From Nymphaea colorata (lineage: Eukaryota > Streptophyta > Magnoliopsida > Nymphaeales > Nymphaeaceae), in NCBI RefSeq assembly GCF_008831285.2, contig NC_045148.1, positions 21,013,002-21,077,001 of the forward strand: DNA of 64,000 nucleotides. Reading direction: 5' to 3'. Both the position numbers and the translations under genes were made by a program. Numbering within the stretch: position 1 is the stretch's first letter; every line of letters starts with the position of its first letter. Under the pieces are notes generated by a model that was not told where the DNA came from, did no database searches, and was given only the letters and a program-made list of their open reading frames with translations. This document shows, piece by piece, positions 22,582 through 34,970 of this stretch.

Positions 22582-23030
22582 ACCCACTCTTTGCTTTAAG
22601 AAATACTATAAAAAATGTTTTAACAAAATACTATAAAAAATTATGACTTGACGAAATAAGTGGTCAAGCCACCCTGGGAATCCAAGGTCAGACGATCCAC
22701 ATGTTTGCCAACTATGATATATAGACTAGGACCATGAAACTAACATGCTTAATTGGTGGTTATTATTTAAACAAGTTCAACATTGATGAATACAAAAACA
22801 AATAGTTCATTAGCATTACCCACTCTTTGTTTTAAGAAATACTATACAAAATTATGACTTGACAAAATAAGTGGTCAAGCCACCTAGGGAATCCAAGGCC
22901 AGACGATCCACATGTTTGCCAACTATGATATATAGACTAGGACCATGAAACTAACATGCTTAATTGGTTGTTATTATTTAAACAAGTTCAACATTGATGA
23001 ATACAAAAACAAATAGTTCATTAGCATTAC
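22582..23030. repeat. Imperfect tandem duplication, 237 bp plus 212 bp
   Basis: Unit 1 is 22582-22818 and unit 2 is 22819-23030. Both start ACCCACTCTTTG, share CAGACGATCCACATGTTTGC and TAATTGGTTG/TAATTGGTGG, and end TTCATTAGCATTAC. Unit 1 carries about 25 extra bases from an internal repeat of AATACTATAAAAAA. The remaining differences are few, so the event is fairly recent. Confidence 0.92.
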
Positions 23031-24060
23031 CTTATAAATAGATGTTGAAAGTCAGTTGCTCCTAGTGGTACTAAACAAATGGGCTTAATGGTGGCACTAA
23101 ACAAACAGACTTAAAGAATGTCTAATGGGAGGAGAACAGCTTTGCATCTACATTTGTCTCCCCATCTTACTTATTGACTTTGACTTTTGACAATGTAGAT
23201 GCACTTTGCCATAGTGACATGTACTTTTGAGACGACTAATGGTCCAAAAGCATACAAGAATTGTGACTAGTGACTGATTACACAAAAATACATGCATACA
23301 AACACACAGACTCAAAATATCAAATATCATTTTCCATGTCCTACACCCATGTTGAGCTGCATGATACATACACAGGTGTGGCATTTTTCCAGGCGAATCA
23401 TTATGACATAGACCTATATAGTCCAAACTCATAGCCCAAGATTAACATCCCATTTACATCCCTGCTTCTGAAGCAACATTCTTTCCCAACTAGAAACTGC
23501 CATGGACAACACTACCTAGATTTCCTAGATAGTTAAGTATTTACTTTTGTCAATTTATTGATATTCCACTTCCAAGAGACTGGCTACTTCAAGTAGAGTA
23601 TACAATGTATGGGGCTAACTGAATACTCCTTAAAATTGAGTTTCTTATAATTCTCTCTTTCTTGGTTTTTCTTTCCAACACAGGCTGATGCAAGAGCATG
23701 ATAGTGAACATGAAAGAAATCATAAGATTGTCAAATACCTTATATGTAGTAGCCTAAAATAGCACATGTACATACATATTTGGGACTAGACTTGATCAGA
23801 TTTTATTTATCAAAAGAATGGAGTAAAAACATTGAAAAATGAAAACCAAGCAAATAAGTCAACAAAGCTCCTAAACAACCCATGCTACAACAAAAGTGAG
23901 AACTAAAGATGACAAGCCTTGTCTAGAAAACTAGTAAAACATAAAATAAAAGAAAAAGATTGAACTATAAAATCAAACCAACAATTGCGCAACTCAAGAA
24001 AACTCAAATCTAACCAACTCATAAAACAAGTACAACATGTAGATATTGGACTGGAGTGAC
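23031..24060. other. Non-coding DNA
   Basis: I see no gene, repeat or regulatory structure here that I can support. Confidence 0.5.
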
Positions 24061-24069
24061 CCTGAGAGT

Positions 24070-24735
24070 GTTGCGGTTCCAACAAACCCAAGCTCGACCA
24101 GAACCGTGGCCAGAGCTGCTAGAATCTCTAGATTTCTGGCTGCCTCCCCCTGCTGCGATTTCTTCTTCAGCATGAGGAGCAGGCCGACCGACCATTGTCT
24201 CACACATTCAAAAATTTAGTGTTATCTCTTCAATCATTCGTTCACCTCGGGATTGCACAGGAAGCATCGCCTGGGAGTCCTCTTTCCAACGCATCAGAGT
24301 TGGCTGGAATATGGTGATTCTCGCTCACCTGTTGGCAGCCACTGCAGCTGCTCAATCCTGTGCATGAAACAACCCGACATTTACCACTTCCAACTTTGAA
24401 AAATCAGCATTGATTCCACAGACCCCCTTTCGTTGGGAAATCAGACGTGCAGCATCGCCTGGGAGTCCTACTTCCAACGCACTGGTGCCCGACCAGAACT
24501 GATGCCAGAGCCACTTGGAATTGAAGCTTTTTTGGTCCCCTATTTCTGAGACTGTAGACCCTATTGCAGCAGAACGTGTATTTGTTCACATGGCCATAAA
24601 TTTGGATTCTCATGTTGGAAGTCTGCAAGAGTGAGCTCATCGTCTTGCTTACTTCCTCACGGTTCCAACAAACCATAGCACGAGGAAATCCAAGCAGAAA
24701 CCCAAAATTTGTAGAGGTGTGACGCTACACCTGTT
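24070..24735 (+). repeat. LTR-like dispersed repeat, copy A
   Basis: This copy begins GGTTCCAACAAACCCAAGCT and includes CTCACACATTCAAAAATT, GAGTCCTCTTTCCAACGCA, GCATTGATTCCACAGACCCC and CTTCCTCACGGTTCCAACAA. The same phrases in the same order and spacing occur at 29127-29790. A primer-site motif TGGTATCAGAGC follows at 25273, so both copies are probably parts of 5' LTRs of one retroelement family. Confidence 0.75.
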
Positions 24736-25272
24736 CCTACGCTACTATCTCTATGATTACAGAAATCACATCTCTGATCTGCGAATCATATCTTTGGATT
24801 CCAGTGAAGGTAGATGCAAGAGTGAGATTTTCATTTCATTGACAGCCACGCAATTCCAATGACCATAGAACAAGCCAATCGGAGCCACGAGTGCGAACCT
24901 GTAGAACAGTGAAGTTGCCCCTGTCCGTCGGTAGAATTCTGCTACTACGACTGCGGCTGCATTTTCTGCTACAGTCTCACCTCGGCATCTCAGGTAAGGT
25001 CTCAGTCTGCGGCAACCTCACTGCCTCCACTGCTGTTGGTGAAGTTGGGACGATAGGGAGTCATGGCCAAAGTGTCGTGAGTAAGAGGTAGGACTGGGTT
25101 GGGAAACTCTGTAACCAATCGGGCGTTGTTGTAAGGCTAGGGTCATGTCTGGCCGGGCATTGCTCGTAACAAGGAGTTAACCTCTCTTCAGTTTTTTGTA
25201 GCCGTTTCCGAAGGTAATCCAAGGTGGTAGCATTTGCTTGGCAGCGCCTTGGCCGGGTGGTCATATCATTAG

Positions 25273-25284
25273 TGGTATCAGAGC
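25273..25284 (+). other. Primer-binding-site motif of an LTR element
   Basis: TGGTATCAGAGC lies about 540 bases downstream of repeat copy A, as at the junction of a 5' LTR and internal region. No gag follows directly; the hAT relic starts about 170 bases later. Confidence 0.6.
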
Positions 25285-25451
25285 ATAGGCACACCCACGA
25301 TGACTCCAAAACACACTAGAAGATTGGCCCCTGCAACGTGGGAGAGACCCTTGAAGATTCCTCATAATCTTTAATACGGGACTAAACATTCGAGGTGTTA
25401 CAGATTTGACTTACACAAACATGGTTTGCAACAAATGTTTTGATTGTACAG

Positions 25452-26631
25452 GATATAGTCAAGCAAAGAAATCCTCTCAGGCAGATGTTTTCAAGTGATG
25501 ATTGGGCTGCATATCGACATGCCTATAAAAGAAAGGCCACGACAGTTGTGGATACCATATTCAATGCTGACTTTTGGGAAACATGTGTGAACTTATTGAA
25601 GATTTGTGTACCTCTAGTGAATGTCCTTAGATTAGTTGACAGTGAAGATAAACCTTCTATTGGATATTTATATGAGGCTATGGCCATAACAAAAGAGGCC
25701 CCTTTAGGGGTAATATGAAGGGATAAAAAAAGTTGTACGTGCCTATATGGAAGATTATAGATGAAAGGTGGTCTAGCCATCTTCATCACCCACTTCATGC
25801 AGCAGCCTACTACCTAAATCCTGCTATTAGATATCTTCCCACTTTTAAGAAGAACAGAGAGGTAGAGTATGGCATGTTGGATTGTATTGAGATATTAGTA
25901 AGTGATTATAGAGAACAAGAAGCTATCCATGTGTCGATCAACAAATATGATACTGGTACTAGTAGCATGGGGAGGGAGACAGCAATTCGATGCAGGTCAT
26001 CTTTGTGTCCAGGTATTTCACAAAGGGACTTTATACTCCTTTTCCATCTGTTATTAGATTTGTGGTGGGATAGGTTTGCGCTTGATTTTCTAGAATTAAC
26101 AAAGCTTGTAATGAGAATCCTCAACCAAACATGTAGTGCAACTGGATGTGAAGAAAATTGGAGTGTATTTCAGCACATCCACAACATGAAAAGGAATAGG
26201 CTGGAACATAAAAGGTTGAAAGACCTTGTTTACGTTCGTTATAATCTGAAGTGGAGACAAAGTAAATTAAATACATCTGTTATGGAAAATAGCCAATTCT
26301 AATATATATTTTAATTTTTAACAATTTGTTAATTTTTTCTCTTGTTACACTTTAGGCAAATAGAAGAAACATCTAAGAGGAAGCATTATACTCAATATGA
26401 TCCTATCAGCCTTGACCATTTTGATGTATTATATTCTTGGGTTGAAGAAGAACCATTCTCAATCCTTGACGAGGACGATATTGATTGTTGAACATTGAAG
26501 GAGCAACAGAGATTATTGAAGAAGAATAGGCTGGGGAGCAATTGAATGTTGGTGAGATTCCAACAGAGGGGGTAGAAGCAACTGATGAAGAAAATGAAGA
26601 TGATGCTGCAGATGACGAGGATTATCGTTGA
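25452..26631 (+). pseudogene. hAT-family transposase C-terminal half
   Basis: Possible acceptor TGATTGTACAG ends at 25451. The first frame (25452-25718) encodes FSSDDWAAYRHAYKRK and the DFWETCVNLLKICVPLVNVL segment of the hAT catalytic region. After a frameshift near 25725 the next frame (25733-26302) continues PIWKIIDERWSSHLHHPLHA, LNPAIRYLP and ends in the hAT dimerisation domain (NQTCSATGCEENWSVFQHIH, KRNRLEHKRLKDLVYVRYNL). A TTACACTTTAG acceptor near 26354 leads to a last exon with SLDHFDVLYSWVEEEPFSIL and an acidic tail (TDEENEDDAADDEDYR) ending at a TGA near 26631, with a small frame break at about 26490. The BED finger and most of DUF659 are missing. It cannot be active. Confidence 0.88.
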
Positions 26632-26639
26632 ATCATGAT

Positions 26640-27070
26640 AGATGATAACAACATGTTTCGAACATATGAATTGTGATGTAATCTAATTCTCTCCGGCATG
26701 CTAAGAGGACAAGACTGATGCTTATTATGTTATTTTGAATCTCTGATTTCTTATTTTGGAATGTGTTGTTCATATACATGAATGTTCCTTTCAATACATT
26801 TTTCTTAATTTTTTCTGATTTTTGTTTACTTTTTCTGATTTTTTATGTTCTTTTTCTTTTTTTTCTTTTTTAATTTTTTTTAAAAATTAGAAAATTAAAT
26901 TTACGATACGTGTGATACGTTACGGTACAGCATATAGGTTGGCCCGACCGATACGCGATATGCTACACCTTTTACAACATTGGCTGGGACTGCTCGATAG
27001 AGATTATGCCCACCTCCTTGACAGAACTAAGGAAATCCTTAAGGAGGAAGATGAAGACATGACCATCTAT
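26640..27070. other. AT-rich DNA with a GATACG-rich patch
   Basis: Poly-T/TTTTTC tracts fill 26800-26890. At 26895-26975 overlapping words ACGATACG, GATACGTTACGG and CGATACGCGATATG form a short degenerate repeat of a kind common in plant DNA. I see no gene here. Confidence 0.5.
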
Positions 27071-27075
27071 GCCTT

Positions 27076-27600
27076 ATAGACCTGCAGCCAAGTTTAGAAT
27101 GTCGCGAGCTTAGTAATGGCCGATTCCGACCAAGGAGTAGCAGCCTCAAACAGAAAAAAAACCGAAGGAAAGGAACCGGTGTACAGGCTAAGGGAAGTGA
27201 CCAGCCCAAAGCTAAATGAGCAATGTCATCTCAGGCCGAGAGGAAGAAAATCCTCAACCAAGGAGGACAGCTTATGCCCGGGCACCCGCAACCACCGCAG
27301 TCAACGAGGTTCATTGGAGGACATCAAAGGTGGCATCACCAACCTCCAACACACATATCACTTAGCATAGCTTCTTCCATAAATATGTTGCAGCAGCCTA
27401 GGAGTGGTGGGGCAGCATAGGGTGAGGCAGCATCATTACAGCTGGGGCAATTCTATCAAAAACCACCCTACCATGGCTGAGAAGCAGAGACATCTTCTTT
27501 GGGACCCCAGTGGAAGGAAGCACTAATTAGGGAGTGCTTGCTGTCATGGTGACAGGCGAGACTCCAAGGAGCCTGAGAGCAGGCTCCATTTTAAGAGGGG
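27076..27600 (+). mobile_element. 3' internal end of a Ty3/gypsy-like element
   Basis: The segment ends with GGCTCCATTTTAAGAGGGG, a polypurine tract, directly before an LTR-like border at 27601. The same end (GGCTCCATTTTAAGAGGGG) stands at 37019-37035 before the related LTR, and both are preceded by a GTGACAGGNGAGACT phrase. Coding traces are too broken to name; frames at 27116-27420 are Lys/Pro-rich. Confidence 0.55.
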
Positions 27601-28600
27601 TGGATCTAATTTGATCCTACCGTTGGGCAGCGACGAAAGTGCGGGCGGACCATGGCTGCGAGACTCATCACTGCTGGGCCAGGCAAGGGCAGCCACTTGC
27701 TTCATTTCCCAAAGGGCCTCTCTGTTGCTAGGGAGGTTAACAATGGGCAGGCATCGGGCCGGGCGTCAGTTTAATGCAAGAATCCAGCTACAGGGCAGCT
27801 ACAGGCCTTGAGCGACCTGCAACTTCAGCCAATGAAAGCCAAAGTTGACCTAGCACTCGGCCAGGTGCAACCAAGGTGAACTCAACCTTGTTCGGTTAAT
27901 GGGTTGAGTGAAGCTCATTCAGCATGAGTTCTGGGTGAGACACATTCCTCTTGTGATGCAAGACACAACTACATGAGGACACAGTTGCGTGACACAACCA
28001 ACACGTCTCCAAGCGGGACACATCCTTGTGTATGGGGAGACACGACAGTGGGACACTGGGCAACACCAGCCTTATAGACACAGGTCTGGAACATGTACCT
28101 CGGGTTGGGTTTGGGTAGTCTATAAATCCAAAGCTCTGACCCACACTCCCTTTTTGAGTTGGATCGATGTAATGGGTCGGGCTTAGTCCTGGACCCGACT
28201 TATAATCTATATCACCCAATTTTTGTATGCAACCCGGAATGAGACACCGAGTCAAGTGATCAAATGGTTGACTGAACCGGTTCAACCGTTCAACTTCCAG
28301 CGCGAGGAGGAGGATGACGTATGGTAGCTTCCAACCTCCAATGACCTGCTCTAAGCGACAGCATGGTTCCAGTGTGCAGTGGTGTGGGTTCCCGACGTGA
28401 GGGCATGGACAACTGGCGGCCAGGCAATATCATTCGGTTGGACGGTAGCTTTTCTTGGTCGGCAGAATGCAGGCAGTCCTCTCCTCTACAAAACCCTCTT
28501 CTCGCTGAGTTTTCAGGCAGCTTTTGACCATCTTGCATTCCTTCGGATTTTTGTAACAACAGAAGGGATCGTCGGCGCCCAAATCACTGACGATCTCGAT
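27601..28600 (+). repeat. Gypsy-type 3' LTR, copy 1 (limits approximate)
   Basis: This starts just after the polypurine tract and matches 37036 onward through long shared phrases: TGGCTGCGAG(A/G)CTCATCACT, CAAGGGCAGCC, GGCCGGGC, CAGCACTCGGCCAGGTGCA-like text, GGGACACATCCTTGTG, TATAAATCCAAAGC, GTAATGGGTCGGGCTTA and AACCGGTTCAACC. TATAAATCC (about 28119-28127) could be the LTR TATA box. The right end is not defined. Confidence 0.65.
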
Positions 28601-29126
28601 CTTTAGCTCAATGAGGTGTTAGTTTTTCTTCTTCCCCCAAATGCTCTAAAATTTCGACGTGTTTCCTATTCGTTGTGGTACATCGTTCGTGTAATCCGAC
28701 AGCAATAGTTTCTGTGATTTCTAGCAGTGTGGATGTTCCAGTGACCCCAGCAGCTCTGAACACCCATGCATCCCTTCGGGTAAGGTTAGCGGTGGCACGA
28801 TGACTTTGCCGGTGGTGATAAACACCACCTCGACCATAAGCCTCGACCTGCTGTTCCGGCAGCAGATAGTAATCCGCATAACAGCGGAAGAAAGGAGCTG
28901 CATTTCCGGCGATTCTTCCCATCTCCGACCACTTCAGGCCCCTCCTGGCAGTTTTCTCTATGGATCTGAGAGCCTGCCAGCAGTGTTAATCACCGCCGAC
29001 GAAATGAGGACTCCACCCTGTCGACCCCTCATGGTGACATGCCTCTTCAACAGTTGAAGCATTGTTTGGCGGCTCATCAGTGATAGCTCCAGGTGTCTTT
29101 CATTCTCCCAGTGTTTTGGCCTAATC
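28601..29126. other. Unassigned DNA between two LTR-like repeats
   Basis: The sequence is moderately GC-rich. No domain is visible in the open frames on either strand (28608-28922 minus, 28800-29057 plus). It is probably retroelement sequence, but I cannot assign it. Confidence 0.35.
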
Positions 29127-29790
29127 CTCTGCATGATATGGTTCCAACGAGCCCAAGCTCGACAAGAACCATCACCAGAGCTGGCCGGAATATCTAGATT
29201 CCCGGCCGCCTCCCCTAGCTGTCGGGCTGTTCTCACACATTCAAAAATTCAGAGTTATCTCCTCGATCATTCCCTCACCTCGAGATTTCAGAGGAAGCAT
29301 CATCTTGGAGTCCTCTTTCCAATGCACCAATGCTCGACCTGATCTGACATTAGAGTTGGCCAGAATCTGGTGATTTCCACTTGCCTGTTGGCAGCCTTGG
29401 ATGAAGCTCAATCGTGCACGTGGAACAGCCCGACAATTACTGCTTCCAACTTTGAATGATCGGCATTGATTCCATAGACCCCCCTTTCGTCAGGAAATCG
29501 AACGTGCAGCACTTCTTGGGAGTCCCACTTCCAATGCACCAGTGCTCGACCGGAACTAATGTCGTAGCCAGCCGAAATCGAAGCTTTTCCGATCCCCTGT
29601 TTTTGAGACTTCAAACCCTATTGTGGTAGAACATATCTCTTTTCATAGGGCCATAACTTTGGATTCGGTGCCGAAAATCCAAAAGAGTGGGTTCATCATC
29701 TTCCTTACTTCCTCACGGTTCCAACAAACCATAGCACGAGGAAATCCGAGGAAAAATCCAAAATCTTTAGAGGTGAAGCTAACCCTATCT
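29127..29790 (+). repeat. LTR-like dispersed repeat, copy B
   Basis: This is the counterpart of 24070-24735 in the same orientation. It is followed by a primer-site motif at 30068, about 280 bases after the repeat. Further partial sub-repeats (GGGAGTTGCACTTCCATCGC) occur at 29918-29950. Confidence 0.75.
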
Positions 29791-30067
29791 TTTGGCAGAA
29801 CACTGAAGCTCCTCGAGATAGGCAGGGCAGCCAGACTTCCAACAGTAAATTTCAAAAATTCAGCATTGTCTACACCAACGTCCTCTCATCATAAAATCAG
29901 ACGTGTAGCATAGTCTGGGAGTTGCACTTCCATCGCACCGGAGGTCAATCAGAGAAGTGGCGGGAATCAGTCGGAACAACAGGTTTTACGACCTGTTTCT
30001 AAGACTGTTGTTCCCGCAACAGCAGAATACTGCCCTGCTCAACGGGCCAGGTGGGTCGCAGCAGTGG

Positions 30068-30080
30068 TGGTATCAGAGCC
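30068..30080 (+). other. Primer-binding-site motif of an LTR element
   Basis: TGGTATCAGAGCC comes directly after GGTCGCAGCAG, a typical plant retroelement LTR-PBS junction. The internal region that should follow is not recognisable. Confidence 0.65.
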
Positions 30081-30083
30081 GAG

Positions 30084-30410
30084 GTAGCCCACCGTTTGCA
30101 TTAGTTCTTGTAGTGCATTTTCAAGTAGTCCTCCTTGGAATGCTGGACTATGACCCCATATGCTTATTTTGCAGCCTTTGGCATTCATTTTCTTTCTATG
30201 TAGCCCACCATTTTCTTGACCTAAACATGCAACTTTTGCAGAACTTCACAAACTCGACCTCTGAACTGGCTGCTTCACTTTGAGACAAATTAAAGTAGCC
30301 ACATTGAACTTCGATGTTGTTGACATGTGGAACTTTTCTTTATAAAATCTCTAGGGTAGTTAGTTTGTCATTAAAGTAGCCCACCGTTTGCATTAGTTCT
30401 TGTAGTGCAT
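30084..30410. repeat. Direct repeat of about 35 bp, 292 bp apart
   Basis: The phrase from GTAGCCCACCGTTTGCATTA to CTTGTAGTGCAT occurs without mismatch at 30084-30118 and 30376-30410. The DNA between contains no gene. Confidence 0.85.
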
Positions 30411-30792
30411 CTCATTGCAATGTAGCCTCTTTGCTAGCTCTTCTTTCTTTTCCTTGCATATTGTGTACTACCTGAACACTATAAGCTGGTTGTTGAGGCA
30501 AAGTTCCCAGTAATTTTATATCTCAGTCCACATTCAAATTCATTTGTTGATATGTACAGTATACTATAAAATATATACTACATACATGTATTGTGTATAT
30601 GTTAACGTTTATCTATATATGTATATTAACATATCACATACTATATAAGTATACACATATCATATATATAATAGATATATGTATTATATTCCACATATAT
30701 GTATATACCATTATATTATAGTATAATATAGTACATATGTACATACATATATAGTTTCAAATGTTATACATATTATGCATATACATACATAT
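30411..30792. other. AT-rich non-coding DNA
   Basis: AT content rises toward the TA microsatellite, with many ATATGTA words. I see no gene here. Confidence 0.55.
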
Positions 30793-31150
<358 letters not shown>

Positions 31151-31534
31151 CGTTATTTGTTATATATGTAATTTATTTGTGTATATTTTCAAATTTTTTA
31201 TCAAGCTTATCTTAATCTCATGAAAATTCAAAGTTTTATTAACTAGACTAAAGGGGGGGAGGGGGAGAGAGAGAGAGGAAGGAAAAAAGGAAGAGGAAAA
31301 GATAGGAGAAGGCAAAAAACAAAAAAAAAGGATAACAAATGCCGTCAAGAGCATCCCATTAGGTTTGATGGAGTCGAGTGACGTGCCAGGCTGCACCCGC
31401 ATCGATGCGGGTGTGCAACCATAGTTCGTGCACCCATGTGACTTACTTTATAACATTTTATATCACATATACAATGCATAATTTATTATATATGTATATA
31501 TATGTTATGTAACATATATAATACACACACACGA

Positions 31535-31582
<48 letters not shown>

Positions 31583-32707
31583 GTATGTATATATATAAAA
31601 TACATTTATGTATATATTACATATATGTAGTACATGTAATATATTGTGTATATAAAGTGTACATATAGTTGTATGCATATAATATTATAGTATATGATGT
31701 AAATATGTATATGTTTATATAACTATTATAGTTTCATATATGTATATTACATAAATATTATATGTAATGTATATATGACATCATAAATGTAGTATTTTAA
31801 TATATAACGTATATGTAAATGTATAATATATATATAATACATAAAATATATGACGTATATGATATATGTATATTTATAATATCTGTATACATTAACATAT
31901 AACATGTAGGTAGCTATGTGATCTGTACGTATTATGTATGACATTTACTAAGTATTCATGCAGAACAAACATAAATGCTAAATATGAAAAGGTTAGTAAC
32001 TGAGCATTCTTGGTGTCCCTCAAGGCCAGCGCACTCACAGTGACAACACTTGAGTTTGGAAACTGGTCCCAAGCAGGAGTAGCAGAATTACGAATGGGGC
32101 TTGGAAGCACATTGGAAAGCAAAAAGTAAGGTGCTTTTGAAGTGTCTTGAGAGCACCATTTAAAGAAAGAAGCCAGCTTCCTTTGTGACCAGAACTGTGC
32201 TTCCCATTCAGGCAACTGATGCAAGCTTCTTTTTTCTCACTCATTTAAAAACTAAACAGGGTTCCGAGGAAAACAAAACGTGAGATATTTTGTTCATGTA
32301 GTTTACATTTTTTTTTCATGTGGTCCTCACTAGCAAGCAGCGTGATTTTAAAGAGCCTAAATATGAGCCAGCTGGAGCATCATTCTCTATCCACATACAA
32401 AGATGACTCTTTTGTCCCTCTGAATTAAAAATACATTAACAAGAGGGTTTTGAGAATTCCTTTTAAGAAATGACCGCAGGACGAAGGCTAGAATAGACTG
32501 CAGGAGCAACCACGAAGGAAACGTGAGTTTGGCCTTCGACGGCCGGAGGGTCACCAAAGTTTTCCGGTCTTACGTAGTGTGTAGCATTTCCTTCCTGCTG
32601 CATAAACCACCAATTAGGGATATGTACCCGATCGGTGCAAGTTCTTGAAATTGTTTACATCCTGATCATCATCAATCATCAACCATCCCCATGAACGTCT
32701 CTCACAT
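31151..32707. other. Non-coding DNA with microsatellites
   Basis: A G/A-rich run lies at 31251-31300, an (AC)n tract at 31523-31570 and AT-rich DNA to about 31900. From 31980 to 32240 a minus-strand frame is open but has no domain. The rest shows no feature. Confidence 0.55.
31523..31570. repeat. (AC)n microsatellite
   Basis: This is a run of AC repeats with one GACC interruption, followed by (AT)n. Confidence 0.93.
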
Positions 32708-34812
32708 ATGTATCGAAGAACAGAGTTCTCATCAGCTATCAGGCAGTTTCTTGTTTCTGGCCTCTGTGATGAAGTCAAACGGATAAGAAGAAGGCGCGCG
32801 GCAGCCGTAAGAACTGCATCTTTTGTTTATAATGTGATTGATGCAAGAAGAGCAGTAAACACATTTGCTTCGACTATCCTCAAGAACCGAGGTTCCAAAG
32901 GCCTAAATCAATGCAATTTCTTCCTTTTCACTTTTAGCTTTCAGAAAGGGGATGCTAGTAATCCCACTCTATGGGAGGAGTTGACTACAGTAGTTGCATA
33001 ATCTCACTCTATTTAAAAACCTTGATCCGATTAATCTCACTCTATATAAATATTTGCCCAAGCTTAAAACTTAATTATGCAAATAGTTTGGAGTTTGAAA
33101 CTTGAATGTTTGATCTTTGTTTATAAGTTACATTTTTTGCTGGCTAGTTGTTTCTTAACTTGCTACTTAGCTCTTGTTTGCTTCATGATCTACTTTTGGG
33201 TCACTTCCAGTTCATTTCTTGGTTCCTACTTCCAAAAATTTGTAGGGGTCTCTCTACTCGCTCCCGATTCCATACTAACCCTGGTCCCGAGAACAGAGAC
33301 AAATGTAAATAAGTGCTTGGTGTTTTAACTAACTGGAAATAATTATGCTTTAGATAACTTATTCCTTATCGTCTAGTTATGATGTTATCTGTTTTTGTCT
33401 TCTTTTGATAATTGCAGAATGTTGATAAGTATAACTTTGATGACTTTGGCACCAATTTGTTTACAGCGCCTGAGACTTCCTGCTTGGGCACAGGCTTTGA
33501 TGAAAACGAGCTAAAATGCATAGATAATGAAGAGACAGACAATGCAGCTCAAAGGTTGATGATTTTAATTGTTAATATCTTCATCAATTAGTTTCTCATT
33601 TTGCATTCCTCTGGCACATGCTAATTTAGTGCTTCTATTAGAAATATATGCACATGAATAGGCATTTTATGCTTAAGTTGGTCACAAAGAACTGTTTTTT
33701 CTTCTGGTGTTATGTTAATGTCTTTTTTTCCCAAACTAATTACTTATTTACTCTCTAGTCTCTGCTTTCAAATGAAATCATTCTGGGTGTATCTTGCAAG
33801 CAGGACATGTTCAATGATTCATGTAAATTTGAAGTTCATTTCCTTCTTGTCAGCATTCTCCATTATGTTATTGTGTATTTCCCACATTAACTTACGACAG
33901 TCTTGTTCTTACTTTGTTTTTCTCTTTTCCAACTAGGCTGCCTATTAAGTACATGATGTGCATCCAGCATTCTAACCATATATTGGTGCTGTTTGGGATG
34001 TTAAATTAATCAGTGGTGATCACAATGCCTCTCTGACATGATAATACTGTGATTTGTTAGTGAGCTAAGAACAAGTTGGCTTTGTTTGATTTAAGTGGTT
34101 TTTTCTTAATAGCTATCGCTACTATTATTGCTGTTATCACATTTATTCAGCAATTTGACATGATTTTGAGCCGTTCAAGAATGACCCTGGCTGGAATTAT
34201 ACTTTATTTCATGGTACTGAAATCCATGGATCCAAATCAACCCTCTTTGATTCAATATAGATCTAATCCAGTAAGGGCACATGTCCTTTTTGTTTTTAAT
34301 TATTTTCAATATTCTGAACTTTTTATTTTTTCTCTTTTACCTTTTATCATAAACAATACAATTTTTAACTTTCTCTGATTCGTAAATGGTTCCTGTTTGT
34401 TTCAGCTAAGCATTTGAATGTTTTGCTGACTGATTAGATTTAGGAATAAATTTTAGCATCACTTCTTTTATTGACAACAGTTTTTGTTCCTGGTTGACTG
34501 TTTCTTAATTCTTTTGTCTTCTTTTATGCTATTTTATTCAACTCTTTTCTTGTGTCCTGCTTCAAAATCTTTTCAAAGCCTTTCTTTAGGTGCCAGGACC
34601 TTAAAGCAGGTGAGGTCATTGACGTTTCTTCTGAACGAGTGTGACTTTTATTGTTTAAATATCTCAAGAGCATTTGACATACGTTTATTGTTGCTATTCC
34701 TTTTTCTCTTTTTATCATTAGCCAAAATCATGTTCTGAAAGACTGTGCTATGGAAAGGAAAGTGTAGTGCAAGCAGATATAGGCCTTGTGCCAAAAATGC
34801 AAAGCTTGATAA
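32708..34812 (+). CDS. Possible multi-exon gene of unknown family
   Basis: Candidate exons are: one from the ATG at 32708 (MYRRTEFSSAIRQFLVSG, then a basic stretch VKRIRRRRAAA, donor unclear); 33417-33554, between the acceptor GATAATTGCAG and the donor AAAG-GTTGAT, reading NVDKYNFDDFGTNLFTAPET; a third after the acceptor CCAACTAG at about 33937 that joins in phase as QRLPIKYMMCIQHS; and 34722-34812 after CATTAG, reading SCSERLCYGKESVVQADIGL VPKMQSL. Exon 2 to exon 3 phase agrees. I do not recognise the protein, and gypsy sequence starts at 34971, so a 3' end may have been lost. Confidence 0.33.
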
Positions 34813-34970
34813 GTACGCTATCAGCTGTATATTTATGTTTCTTCTTGTTTGTCTAGTCACCTCTAGAAAGTCATTTTTCAGCTATCATCTCTATTATCAA
34901 ATTTTGGGAATCAGATGCATCAGAGCAGCAGGTTTGTATTCCGAGTTCTACATGTGCCACTGGGGATAAC

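Noticed and set aside
22582-23030. Terminal repeats of a small retroelement
   Set aside because: The units are directly adjacent with no internal region, and there is no PBS or polypurine tract; a tandem duplication explains them.
25273-25284. TGGTATCAGAGC motifs as tRNA genes
   Set aside because: Only the 12-14 bases matching the tRNA 3' end are present (also at 10837, 30068, 63032 and reversed at 8530); there is no cloverleaf. They are primer sites.
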